Of a DNA stretch of 64,000 nt, positions 29,832 to 38,651 are shown one piece after another. Each line of letters starts with the position of its first letter. The stretch's first letter is position 1. This DNA comes from WLWS01 sp965243105. GTDB taxonomy: Bacteria > Pseudomonadota > Gammaproteobacteria > Eutrophobiales > Eutrophobiaceae. The DNA lies in the NCBI GenBank assembly GCA_965243105.1, contig CBDEUC010000002.1:558001-622000 (forward strand), written 5' to 3'. The notes under the pieces are model-generated. The model did not search any database, was not told the DNA's origin, and saw only the letters and a list, made by a program, of their open reading frames with translations. The translations under genes and the position numbers were made by a program.

Positions 29832-30344
29832 TCAGTCTGTTAACTCCCGGGGTCGCACGAGACTCTCGAGGGAATAGCTGCCCTCGCCTGTCAACCAGGT
29901 TGCTGCGTCGCAGCAGAGCACGGCGATAGCGGCCGTGGGCAGCAACTTCCCCGAGTCGCTCAGTACCGGTGTATCACGGCTGAGGTACAGCAGCAGCTCT
30001 TCCAATCCCGGGTTGTGGCTCACCAGCATGAGTGCCTGGCAATCTTCCTGACCTTCATGTAGCAGCTTAAGCATGTCAGACAGGCCGGGGTGGTACAGGT
30101 CTTCAACCCAGCTGACCTGCTTTTTCTTCAATTCCAGCTCTTCCATTACCAGTTCCACCGTTTGCCGGGTACGCAGGCTGGGAGAGCTAAACACCCTGTC
30201 CGGCCTGTAGCCATTGTCATTCAGCCAGGCTCCCATAGCCGGAGCGTCTCTCCTGCCCCGCTTGTTCAGGGGTCTGTCACGGTCACTTTTGGCATCCGTG
30301 TTCCAGTCCGACTTGGCATGTCGCATGAGGATTAGTTTTTTCAT
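29832..30344 (-). CDS. sixA: Phosphohistidine phosphatase SixA
   Basis: Histidine-phosphatase family protein of 170 residues. It starts MKKLILMRHAKSDWN with the RHG-type catalytic motif at the N-terminus, the DRPLNKRGRRDA segment and a distal catalytic His in ALMLVSHNPGLEELL. In E. coli SixA dephosphorylates HPr/NPr-type phosphohistidines. The frame is open 11 codons further upstream, but the conserved N-terminus sets the start at 30344. It is divergent from ppx. Confidence 0.9.
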   Translation of the reverse strand: MKKLILMRHAKSDWNTDAKSDRDRPLNKRGRRDAPAMGAWLNDNGYRPDRVFSSPSLRTRQTVELVMEELELKKKQVSWVEDLYHPGLSDMLKLLHEGQEDCQALMLVSHNPGLEELLLYLSRDTPVLSDSGKLLPTAAIAVLCCDAATWLTGEGSYSLESLVRPRELTD

Positions 30345-30412
30345 TTCCTGATACCCCTTGAAAATATAGCCACTCATGCTATTAAGTAGCTTTACTCTCG
30401 GCCAGTTTTTTT

Positions 30413-31906
30413 ATGACCACAATCCCGGAATCCTTCGCCTCACTGGACCTCGGTTCCAATAGTTTTCACATGATCGTAGCCAGCTACGAGGACGGGCGCC
30501 TGCAGATAATTGACCGTCTGCGCGAAACGGTTCGCATGGCCTCCGGTCTTGATGAAAAGGGTAATCTTAGCGAGGAATCAGTCAGTCGTGCACTGGATTG
30601 CCTTGAACGCTTTGGACAACGATTAAGGGAAATTCCTAAGATTAACGTCCGTGTTGTGGGCACCAACACCCTGCGCCGGGCCAAGAACGGAGCAAAATTT
30701 CAGAAAAAAGCGCGCCAGGCCCTGGGGCACCCCATCGAGATTGTCTCCGGGGTAGAAGAAGCGCGACTTATCTTTCTTGGCGTTGCTCACACCGTTTATA
30801 ACGACAGTGAGAAACGCCTGGTGATGGATATAGGTGGTGGAAGCACCGAGTTCATCATTGGCCAGGGTTACCAGCCCATGCAGGCAGAAAGCCTTTACAT
30901 GGGTTGTGTGGGCATGACAAAAAAGTATTTTTCTGATGGTGAAATTACTGCAAAACGCGTGAAAAAAGCCATCCTGTCCGCCAAGCAGGAGCTGGAATCC
31001 ATAGAAAAGTCCTTTCGACGCAAAAACTGGGACCAGGCACTGGGTGCCTCCGGTACGATCCTGGCTATTCACGATATTGTGCGTGAAAGCGGCTGGAGTG
31101 AAAAAGGCATTACCGCCGAATCCCTCGACAAGCTGCATGATGCAGTCATAGAAAGCGGCAGGATCGATAACATCAGCTTTCCCACCCTCTCCGATACGCG
31201 GCGGCCGGTGCTGGTAGGAGGGCTTGCCGTGTTAATCGCATCTTTTCAAAGCCTTAAAATAGACGTTATGCGGGTATCCGACGGCGCCCTGCGCGAAGGT
31301 CTGCTGCATGACCTGATTGGCCGTTTCCACGACGAAGACATCAGGGATCGGACAGTCAAGGACATGGCGCAGCGCTACAATGTTGACCTTGAGCAAGCAG
31401 GACGTGTTCGGGACACTGCACTCGATGTATTCGACCAGGTAGCTGATACGTGGTCGCTGGACAGGCAGGCCGACCGGAAATTCCTGGGCTGGGCAGCGGA
31501 AATCCACGAAATTGGCTTATCCATTGCCCACAGCCAGTACCATCGCCATGGTGCCTACCTGCTGGCCAATTCTGACATGCCCGGATTTTCAAGACAGGAC
31601 CAGGTCATACTGTCCGAACTGGTGCGAAATCACCGGCGCAAGATCCTTGATGAGCAGGAAAGTGAACTGTTTGATGAAAACAGGGACAAGATCCGTCGCC
31701 TGACAATCCTGTTAAGGCTTGCGGTTGTCCTGCACAGGAGTCGCTTAATGACCGCCCTGCCCGCCGTTAATCTCAAGACATCAAAAAACTCGATTAGACT
31801 CAAGTTTCCAAAAGGCTGGCTGGAAGGTGAACCGCTCACCAGCGCTGATCTTGAAACCGAGGCAGGCTACATAGCCAAGGTGGGATTTTCCCTGTCCTTC
31901 CAGTAA
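30413..31906 (+). CDS. ppx: Exopolyphosphatase (Ppx/GppA family)
   Basis: Hydrolyses terminal phosphates from polyphosphate, and possibly pppGpp. 497 residues with the ASKHA-fold motifs ASLDLGSNSFHMIVA, VVGTNTLRRAKNG, IEIVSGVEEARLIFLGV and VMDIGGGSTEFIIG, plus a C-terminal HD-like helical domain (AEIHEIGLSIAHSQYHRHGAYLL). It converges tightly on ppk1, with two bases between the stop codons, so polyphosphate synthesis and breakdown genes are tail to tail. Confidence 0.93.
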   Translation: MTTIPESFASLDLGSNSFHMIVASYEDGRLQIIDRLRETVRMASGLDEKGNLSEESVSRALDCLERFGQRLREIPKINVRVVGTNTLRRAKNGAKFQKKARQALGHPIEIVSGVEEARLIFLGVAHTVYNDSEKRLVMDIGGGSTEFIIGQGYQPMQAESLYMGCVGMTKKYFSDGEITAKRVKKAILSAKQELESIEKSFRRKNWDQALGASGTILAIHDIVRESGWSEKGITAESLDKLHDAVIESGRIDNISFPTLSDTRRPVLVGGLAVLIASFQSLKIDVMRVSDGALREGLLHDLIGRFHDEDIRDRTVKDMAQRYNVDLEQAGRVRDTALDVFDQVADTWSLDRQADRKFLGWAAEIHEIGLSIAHSQYHRHGAYLLANSDMPGFSRQDQVILSELVRNHRRKILDEQESELFDENRDKIRRLTILLRLAVVLHRSRLMTALPAVNLKTSKNSIRLKFPKGWLEGEPLTSADLETEAGYIAKVGFSLSFQ

Positions 31907-31908
31907 GC

Positions 31909-34011
31909 CTAGTCGCAATACTCTTTCAGCAGGTTGAGCTGGGATGATCTTGACTTCTGTGCACCTGATTTAGCCTTCCTGTAGCTCCCATCACTCTGCA
32001 GTATCCAGGCACTGGTGTTATCAGAAAGATAATTCAGCAGGCCATACTGGATGATTTTTTGCCTGGGGCGCTTTTCCTCGATTGGAAAACAGGTTTCAAC
32101 CCTGCGATGAAGATTCCTGGGCATCCAGTCAGCACTGGCACAATACAGGAGTTCCTCGCCACCGCTATAGAAATAGTAAACCCGCGTGTGTTCCAGGAAA
32201 CGCCCGACAATTGAACGCACCTGGATGTTTTCTGAAACGCCCTTGACACCTGGGCGCAAGCAGCATATTCCGCGGATGATCAGGTCTACTTTTACCCCGG
32301 CCTGTGATGCCGTGTAGAGTGCTCGAATAATCTCCGGATCCACCAGCGCATTCATCTTGGCGATGATGCGTGCACTTTTACCGGCCCTGGCGTTTTCCGT
32401 TTCCTGCTCAATAAGGAGTAACAGCTGCCTGAAAAGGGTAAAGGGTGACTGCAGTAATTTTTTTAATTTTAATGCCCTGCCCAGCCCTGTTAACTGGTGA
32501 AAAAGCTTGTTTACATCTTCTCCAACAGCCTGGTCCCCGGTCAAAAGACCATAATCCGTGTACAGCCTCGTCGTCCTTGCATGGTAATTACCCGTGCCCA
32601 GGTGAACATACCTTTTAAGTGCCCTTCCCTCGCGTCGCACGACGAGTATCATCTTTGCGTGTGTCTTGAATCCAACGACACCGTAGACAACGTGCGCACC
32701 CATTTCCTGTAGTTCGTTGGCCAGTTCAATGTTGGCCTCTTCATCAAAGCGTGCCATCAATTCGATGACTACCGTGACTTCCTTGCCGGCCCTGGCCGCC
32801 TCTTTCAGTGCCTCAACCACTGCTGAATCGTTACCCGTTCGATAAAGGGTTTGCTTGATAGAAAGTACGGACGGGTCTTTGACCGCCTGGCGCAGAAAAT
32901 CCACCACGGGCGCAAAAGACTCAAAGGGATGATGCAGCAGGATATCGCCCTTCTTTAGAACATCAAAGATACTCTTACTTTTCTGAAGACGTGGTGGTAT
33001 GCCCGGAGTAAATCCGGAATACTTCAGGTCAGGCCGCTCCACGAGATCATAAATCATCTCAAGGCGATTCAAATTGACCGGACCATTGACGAGGTACAGA
33101 TCGTCAGAGGTCAGGTGAAATTTTGTTAGCAGGTATCGATACAGCTCTTCCGGGCAGTTATGAACCACTTCAAGTCTTACAGCGTCGCTGAAGCGACGTG
33201 ACGGCAGTTCCCCTTCCAGGGCGCGCAACAAGTCGTCTACTTCTTCATTATCGACAAATAAATCACTGTCCCGCGTCACCTTGAACTGGTAGGCCTCACT
33301 GGACTGCATGCCGGGAAACAGGTCACTGACAAACTCGTGGATAATGGATGACAGCAGGATAAAGTCACTTGGACCAGAGCTGATTTCCTGCGGTATGGCA
33401 ACCACACGAGGCAGGGAGCGCGGTGCCTGTACGATGGCAAGCCGTGTTTCACGCCCGAATGCATCCTTGCCCTCAAGTGACACCACGAAATTAAGGTTCT
33501 TGTTCAAGACGCGGGGAAAGGGATGGGACGGGTCAAGACCGATGGGGCTCAATACGGGCAAAACCTCGCTGTTAAAATATCGCTTGGCCCAGCGTCGCAG
33601 CTTTGGTTTCCAGTCGGCTCGCCTGAGCACCCTGATTTTCTCTTTCTTCAGCGCTGGGAAAATCGTGTCATTTAAAACCGCGTATTGCCGGTCTACCAGT
33701 TCATGAACAAGCGTACTTATGTGGGCCAGGGTATCGTGGGGACTGAGATTATCGCTCCCGGTCTGAACAGAACCATACTTGGCCTGTTGTCGCAGGCCGG
33801 CAACGCGAATTTCAAAAAATTCATCCAGGTTGGTACAGGCAATACAAAGAAACCTTAAACGTTCAAGCAGGGGGTGCTTTTCTTCAAGGGCCTGCTCGAT
33901 TACCCGGCGATTAAACTCAAGCAGGCTTAGCTCCCTGTTGATATAAAGTTCAGGGTTGGAAAGATCTATCGATGCTTGCTCGGGTTCTGTTTTTTTTGGT
34001 AATGCGTTCAT
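31909..34011 (-). CDS. ppk1: Polyphosphate kinase 1
   Basis: Makes polyphosphate from ATP at the inner membrane. 700 residues from the ATG at 34011 (MNALPKKTEPEQAS); an upstream in-frame ATG at 34074 would put a palindromic element inside the coding region and is less likely. The family core begins YINRELSLLEFNRRVIEQA. Catalytic histidines lie in RYVHLGTGNYHARTTRLYTDYG and in the C-terminal IVGRFLEHTRVYYF. The C-terminus carries a basic Ser/Lys-rich tail. A 43-bp inverted repeat just upstream may control it. Confidence 0.93.
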   Translation of the reverse strand: MNALPKKTEPEQASIDLSNPELYINRELSLLEFNRRVIEQALEEKHPLLERLRFLCIACTNLDEFFEIRVAGLRQQAKYGSVQTGSDNLSPHDTLAHISTLVHELVDRQYAVLNDTIFPALKKEKIRVLRRADWKPKLRRWAKRYFNSEVLPVLSPIGLDPSHPFPRVLNKNLNFVVSLEGKDAFGRETRLAIVQAPRSLPRVVAIPQEISSGPSDFILLSSIIHEFVSDLFPGMQSSEAYQFKVTRDSDLFVDNEEVDDLLRALEGELPSRRFSDAVRLEVVHNCPEELYRYLLTKFHLTSDDLYLVNGPVNLNRLEMIYDLVERPDLKYSGFTPGIPPRLQKSKSIFDVLKKGDILLHHPFESFAPVVDFLRQAVKDPSVLSIKQTLYRTGNDSAVVEALKEAARAGKEVTVVIELMARFDEEANIELANELQEMGAHVVYGVVGFKTHAKMILVVRREGRALKRYVHLGTGNYHARTTRLYTDYGLLTGDQAVGEDVNKLFHQLTGLGRALKLKKLLQSPFTLFRQLLLLIEQETENARAGKSARIIAKMNALVDPEIIRALYTASQAGVKVDLIIRGICCLRPGVKGVSENIQVRSIVGRFLEHTRVYYFYSGGEELLYCASADWMPRNLHRRVETCFPIEEKRPRQKIIQYGLLNYLSDNTSAWILQSDGSYRKAKSGAQKSRSSQLNLLKEYCD

Positions 34012-34024
34012 ATCCAGGTTGTCA

Positions 34025-34067
34025 GTATACTCAAAGAAACAACTCCCTTTGAGTTCATTGAGTATAC
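34025..34067 (-). promoter_or_regulatory. Nested inverted repeat before ppk1
   Basis: Perfect 10-bp arms (GTATACTCAA at 34025-34034 and TTGAGTATAC at 34058-34067) enclose a second pair, CTCAAAG (34030-34036) and CTTTGAG (34047-34053). It sits 14 bases before the ppk1 start codon. It could be a protein-binding operator or, in RNA, a leader hairpin that hides the start region. It does not match the PhoB box consensus. Confidence 0.6.
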
Positions 34068-34164
34068 AAAACAACCAGGAATAAGGTAAGGCTCGGTTTG
34101 TAGTTATAAATAATAATTAAAGTAATATATTACAAACATATTACACCCGCACCAGAGCGGGGCA

Positions 34165-36120
34165 TCAGGGCTGAAACTGCACTCGCACGCCCGCAAATGC
34201 GGCGAATCCCGGTGACTGAAAACCCAGCACCTCCTCGTAATTTTCATCCAGAAGGTTTTCCAGTCTTCCGTACAGGCTCAGCTTCTCGTTCAGCCTGTAG
34301 GATCCTGCCAGGTTCACCAGGGTATAGCTGTCCAGCTGCACAATTTGCCGGCCGAAAAATGGTGGTGGGAAAAACACGTCGTCCTGCTTGCCGTTGTAAT
34401 TAACATTTAAATCAAGCTGGGCTCGATTATCGAGAAAGTCATAGCGCAGGTTGGCATTAAAAATATGCTCCGGACGACGGACTTCCCGTTCCCTGCCGCC
34501 TGCGGGCGCAGGTTGATCGGCGTCCAGCCAGGTATAGTTAGCGACCAGTCGTAAATTATCGCTGAATTCGAGCCTGGACGAGAGCTCTATTCCTTCGCGG
34601 TCGCTTACACCGGTTTCATTGATGGCCGTGGTGCTGAAGGTAGCAAGATCAAAAAAGAAACCGTTGATTTCGTCTTTCAGCTCTTCGTTAAAGTAGGTGA
34701 GTCCGAGTTCAAAGCGGTCATCCATAAAAGACTTGCTGACACCCACTTCCCAGGCATTTGATCTCTCCGGATTTAAGTCGGGATTCCCGGTAAAGGGAAA
34801 CGGCGAACTGGCGAAAAAACCAAAGCGCTCGGTGAAGTTCGGGTTTTTTGCTCCCGTACCATAGCCACCATTGAGCCTGAGGCCCAGGTTTTCAAACAGG
34901 TAGGTCGCATTCAGTTTCCAGGTGGTGATATTGCGAAAGTCACTGTTGTCGTCGTGCCGAACGCTGGCGGACAGGCCAAGGTTTTGCTCCGTGGATAGCC
35001 TGTACTCGGCAACAAATCCCGTATTATCAATGTCAATGTCCTGGTTCGGGTCGCTACCAAAGGCGATAGCTCCGCGCTGGGTAAATTCATCAATCTCGTG
35101 TTCCAGCGCCAGCGTTATGGCATGGTCAGCGCCTCCGCCTATGCCCGTTGAAAAACTATAGGTAGACTGAAAATCAAACTTGTACTTCCTGCCCTGGGTG
35201 CTGCTTGTCTCAAGGCCATTTGAAAAATTATCGTTGTCAGTGCTGGTGATGGAAACACCGAACTGGTTTAGAAGCCGGTTATCCAGTATATGCAGGCGCC
35301 CTTGAATCCTGCCAAAATAATGGGACGTGTCGGTCTCGCTGTCGGCGTCTGTGGGTAAACCAGTCACAAAACTTGAACTGTCAAATTCATTGGACGCTTC
35401 TGTCATTCGAAAAACGGTATCCAGCTGAAAATTTTCCAATGGGGAGTATCCCGCAGTCAGCGACAGCGTGCCGTTCTCATAGCCATCATCTTCGTTACCA
35501 TCACGGGAAATATTGACACCGCTGCTGTCAACGTAGGAACCGGAGAGGTTGTAGTGATAGTTTTGAGCACCACCCGATATGCTTCCGCCCCCGTTAAAGG
35601 TCCCGAAAGAACCACCTTCAGAGTAGGCGCTAACCGAAGTGCCCTGCCTGCCCTTGCGCGTGGTGATACTTATCACACCACTCAGAGCGTCACTGCCCCA
35701 CAGCGCACTTTGCGGGCCGCGGATAACTTCAATCCTTTCTATGTTCGCCGAGGTGAGATGGGCGAAGTTAAATTCACCACCCTGGGCAAGGTCATTTGCT
35801 TCCACGCCATCTATCAGCACCAGCACCTGGTTGCCTTCGGCCCCACGAACCCGCACCTGCGTTGAAGAACCCAGCACACCTCCCCTGTTGACGGATAGTC
35901 CGGGCACGTCGCGTAATATTTCTGATACTGCGACCAGCTGACGACGCTCCAGGTGTTCACTATCGAGTATCGTGTAGGAACTCCCAATTTGATTCGCGTC
36001 CACGGGTAAGCGTGATGCTGTGACTACAACATTTTCAAGATCTTCGACAGGTTGGGTTTGGGATAGGACTACCCCTGGCAACACTGACATGGCCAGTAGA
36101 ATGGTGGTTTTGTTTAACAT
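34165..36120 (-). CDS. btuB: TonB-dependent vitamin B12 outer-membrane receptor
   Basis: Outer-membrane transporter for cobalamin, energised by TonB. 651 residues from the ATG at 36120, chosen because GGAG lies six bases before it. A signal peptide (TILLAMSVLPGVVLS) is followed by a TonB box-like DLENVVVTASRLP, the plug domain (LRDVPGLSVNRGG, RVRGAEGNQVLVLIDGVEANDLAQGG, IERIEVIRGPQSALWGSDALSGVI) and a 22-strand barrel ending in Q-P, close to the usual aromatic terminus. A cobalamin riboswitch in its leader makes the B12 assignment strong. Confidence 0.92.
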   Translation of the reverse strand: MLNKTTILLAMSVLPGVVLSQTQPVEDLENVVVTASRLPVDANQIGSSYTILDSEHLERRQLVAVSEILRDVPGLSVNRGGVLGSSTQVRVRGAEGNQVLVLIDGVEANDLAQGGEFNFAHLTSANIERIEVIRGPQSALWGSDALSGVISITTRKGRQGTSVSAYSEGGSFGTFNGGGSISGGAQNYHYNLSGSYVDSSGVNISRDGNEDDGYENGTLSLTAGYSPLENFQLDTVFRMTEASNEFDSSSFVTGLPTDADSETDTSHYFGRIQGRLHILDNRLLNQFGVSITSTDNDNFSNGLETSSTQGRKYKFDFQSTYSFSTGIGGGADHAITLALEHEIDEFTQRGAIAFGSDPNQDIDIDNTGFVAEYRLSTEQNLGLSASVRHDDNSDFRNITTWKLNATYLFENLGLRLNGGYGTGAKNPNFTERFGFFASSPFPFTGNPDLNPERSNAWEVGVSKSFMDDRFELGLTYFNEELKDEINGFFFDLATFSTTAINETGVSDREGIELSSRLEFSDNLRLVANYTWLDADQPAPAGGREREVRRPEHIFNANLRYDFLDNRAQLDLNVNYNGKQDDVFFPPPFFGRQIVQLDSYTLVNLAGSYRLNEKLSLYGRLENLLDENYEEVLGFQSPGFAAFAGVRVQFQP

Positions 36121-36227
36121 GGTGCTCTCCAATTGCCTCATTCACACCCGAATGAGAAAGGTTTCAATGGAAGGCACCAGCCAGGGTGAAAATGAAATAC
36201 ACCATCGCCCACCGTGATGCCTTATTT

Positions 36228-36424
36228 GTACCAGCAGGCCGGTCTCCGGGCTCATGAGTGCTACAGCTTGCAAATGATGGCGCCTTCCCATATTGCTACA
36301 GTGGCGTATAAACCATCAAACTCATCTACCGTTGCGGGGGCAGCGTTGGCATTAACTGGTCTAACCCAGTCGCACCAACTTCCCGATTATCCTTTTTACC
36401 CGAGTGGTAAGCAGGCACCTGTTA
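36228..36424 (-). promoter_or_regulatory. Cobalamin riboswitch (leader of btuB)
   Basis: Read on the minus strand, the conserved blocks occur in the right order: AGGTGCCTGC, ATCGGGAAGTTGGTGCGA, the core CTGCCCCCGCAACGGTA, GCCACTG, GGGAAGGCG and AGCCCGGAGACCGGCC. These are the hallmarks of the adenosylcobalamin-sensing RNA. It ends about 108 bases before the btuB start, leaving room for an expression platform that sequesters the ribosome binding site when B12 is plentiful. Confidence 0.95.
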
Positions 36425-36531
36425 GTAGTGGCGGGACTTTAATATATTGCTCGTCTCCGTGTCAAAGCTGGAATATTGCGTATAAACTCCCGGTCACAAG
36501 GTGACCCCAAGAGTCCAAATTTGAGTAATAC

Positions 36532-37422
36532 ATGAGAACAATCCTTCTTTTAATGGTTTTGCTGGCAAGTACAGGCGCTTACGCAGGCAGCATTCGCGTG
36601 ACAGATGCCACGGGCGCAGATGTGATCCTGGAGAGCCCGGCGCGAAGAATAGTGAGCCTTGCACCCCATATTACTGAAAATCTTTTTGCCGCCGGTGCTG
36701 GCAAGTTCCTCGTTGGCGTTGTCGAGTACAGCGACCATCCGATAGCGGCTCGCTCAATTACCCGTGTTGGTGCCTACAATAACTTTGACCTGGAGCTTAT
36801 TTTTTCACTGCAACCGGACCTGGTTATTGGCTGGCGCGAGGGTAACCAGAAACAGCAGGTGGAACGCCTGCAGGCCCTGGGACTCAAGGTTTACATCGAC
36901 GGAAGCGAAGACATACCGGATATCGCCGAGTCGCTTGTCAATTTCGGAATACTCACCGGTAATGAAAGTTCTGCAAACCTTGCTGCTGCAAAATTTAATG
37001 AGCAACTCCGGCACATCACTGAGCAAAATGCATCTTCAAAGAAAATGAAGGTTTTTTACCAGACCTGGAATAAACCCCTTATCACTGTGAATAACGAACA
37101 GCTGATTGGGCGCGTCATCGCAATATGCGGAGGTGATAATGTTTTTGGCAAGCTTGACTCCCTTTCACCAAAAGTCAGTGTCGAATCCGTTATTCAGCAT
37201 AATCCGCAGGTGATCGTGACGAGTGGCATGGGCCTGGCCCGTCCTGAATGGCTGGATGACTGGAGGACCTGGCCGTTTATTGATGCGGTGAAATACAATA
37301 ACCTGTTTTTTATTCCCCCTGACATAATCCAGCGCCATACACCGAGGATACTCGAGGGTGCGAAATTACTGTGTGAGCAGCTCGCAAGCGCTCGAACAAA
37401 ACTGGAAAAACATGATGAATGA
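36532..37422 (+). CDS. btuF: Periplasmic cobalamin-binding protein
   Basis: Substrate-binding protein for a B12 ABC importer. 296 residues with a signal peptide (TILLLMVLLASTGAYAGS) and the class III fold: IVSLAPHITENLFAAGAGKFLVGVVEYSDHP, then DLELIFSLQPDLVIGWREGN and NPQVIVTSGMGLARPEWLDDWRTWPFIDAVKYNN. It is divergent from btuB and shares its intergenic region. The ATPase and permease (btuCD) are not in the window. Confidence 0.9.
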   Translation: MRTILLLMVLLASTGAYAGSIRVTDATGADVILESPARRIVSLAPHITENLFAAGAGKFLVGVVEYSDHPIAARSITRVGAYNNFDLELIFSLQPDLVIGWREGNQKQQVERLQALGLKVYIDGSEDIPDIAESLVNFGILTGNESSANLAAAKFNEQLRHITEQNASSKKMKVFYQTWNKPLITVNNEQLIGRVIAICGGDNVFGKLDSLSPKVSVESVIQHNPQVIVTSGMGLARPEWLDDWRTWPFIDAVKYNNLFFIPPDIIQRHTPRILEGAKLLCEQLASARTKLEKHDE

Positions 37423-37642
37423 CGAGATAGAAAATGCCGACGAACAATCCGACCCAGGGTTTTTTCAAATTTGCTGGAGCATACTGGCAGCGTTTATCGG
37501 TGTACAAAGCAAGAAAAACCTGGACAGGGACAACGCCTATATTGAGAAGAAAGGACTAAGACCCTATATCATTACGGGAATATTACTCACCATCCTCTTC
37601 TATCTAAGCATTTATTCCATCGTACAGCTCGTTGTTCCCTGA
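37412..37642 (+). CDS. DUF2970 small membrane protein
   Basis: A 76-residue protein typical of DUF2970: FFQICWSILAAFIGVQSKKNLDRDN followed by one hydrophobic helix (YIITGILLTILFYLSIYSIVQLVV). It is an inner-membrane protein of unknown role, common in beta- and gammaproteobacteria. Its ATG overlaps the btuF end by 11 bases, implying coupled translation, though the family is not known to act in B12 uptake. Confidence 0.85.
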   Translation: MMNDEIENADEQSDPGFFQICWSILAAFIGVQSKKNLDRDNAYIEKKGLRPYIITGILLTILFYLSIYSIVQLVVP

Positions 37643-37677
37643 CAATCATGGCAGCATAGATTGTGACGCAACAGGAT

Positions 37678-38646
37678 TTAGTGCATGACGCCCTGTCGTA
37701 CCAGTTGCCACAGTACTTTCCAGCCAAACAGGATCGGATGTCGCTGTAGCTTTGGCGTGACTTCAATCTGGATACCGGTGTGTCTTTCAATCTTCCAGGC
37801 CGCATAATCCACGCAATCCTTGAAAGTAAATACAGCCTTGCTCAATCGTAATACTGAAAGAAAGGTGCCAAACCAGCTCCTCAAGCGCCATTTCAACAAT
37901 GACCGCCTGCAGGCTTTCTCGGTCACGTTGCACGTGTACCTGTCCTTGGGCAATGCTTCCAGCTCATCGATCGCTATTGCAGCAAAGCTGGTCAGCCGAT
38001 TGTAATCTCCCATATTCAAATGAGTTAACTGTCTTGCCCTGTTCTTGTTTTCCGGTCTCAGCTCCGCTTCATAGGATAAGGCCAGTCCGCGCGTCCATAT
38101 TGTCTCTGCATCTACATTGCTCCTGCCAATTGCCGGTATCGAAGCTCGCAAAAATGTCAGGGTGGCCGAGGCCAGCATTCTGTGTATGCGATTCCTTATG
38201 TCATCATCCCTGGCAAACAGGAGACGCACAGGCTGGGAAAACCTCCCCCATATATAGGAATGAAACCAGGTCGTCGCTCCCTTCTCAAAATCCTCGAGAG
38301 TAATGACACCGTACTTGCAGCGCAGGATATTACCCTCGTATTCAAGTTCCTTGTAAAACACGTTGGGAGGAACAAACCTGTTAAGCGCACTGTAAAACCT
38401 GCTGTCATAAGCCCGGCTGTAATCATCTACAAGAACATATAGATCAACGACACTGTCTTTTAGCTCATAACTATGCAGGCAGGAACCGTAAAGCAGCACG
38501 CCCTGGCAGGATTCACCAAACTGCTCCTGCAGCGCACCGACAAACGCGTGAAAGCCATCAGGTACGACGCGGGCACACTCAGCTGCCCGCTGGTTTACAA
38601 GCTCTGCTGGCGGTGAACTCAGTTGTGAAATATTTGCTTGCTGCAT
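37678..38646 (-). CDS. Tam41/Mmp37-like CTP:phospholipid cytidylyltransferase
   Basis: A 322-residue protein that resembles the mitochondrial CDP-diacylglycerol synthase Tam41. Matching features are a nucleotidyltransferase core (LLYGSCLHSYEL at 51-62, then VVDLYVLVDD with acidic D68 and D74), the downstream KYGVITLEDF (111-120), TWFHSYIWGRFSQPVRLL (126-143) and a LSYEAELRPENKNR segment. Tam41 turns phosphatidic acid and CTP into CDP-DAG. As third gene of an operon with a lipid kinase and a CDP-alcohol phosphatidyltransferase, it may make CDP-ceramide; the substrate is inferred. Spacing to the kinase gene is 5 bases. The family assignment is by motif memory only. Confidence 0.6.
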   Translation of the reverse strand: MQQANISQLSSPPAELVNQRAAECARVVPDGFHAFVGALQEQFGESCQGVLLYGSCLHSYELKDSVVDLYVLVDDYSRAYDSRFYSALNRFVPPNVFYKELEYEGNILRCKYGVITLEDFEKGATTWFHSYIWGRFSQPVRLLFARDDDIRNRIHRMLASATLTFLRASIPAIGRSNVDAETIWTRGLALSYEAELRPENKNRARQLTHLNMGDYNRLTSFAAIAIDELEALPKDRYTCNVTEKACRRSLLKWRLRSWFGTFLSVLRLSKAVFTFKDCVDYAAWKIERHTGIQIEVTPKLQRHPILFGWKVLWQLVRQGVMH

Positions 38647-38651
38647 CCTGA

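Noticed and set aside
34012..34074. Upstream ATG extending Ppk1 by 21 residues
   Set aside because: The extension overlaps the inverted repeat and lacks similarity to the Ppk1 N-terminus.
36214..36504. Open frame of 96 codons on the plus strand
   Set aside because: It lies antisense to the cobalamin riboswitch; the conserved RNA blocks explain the sequence.
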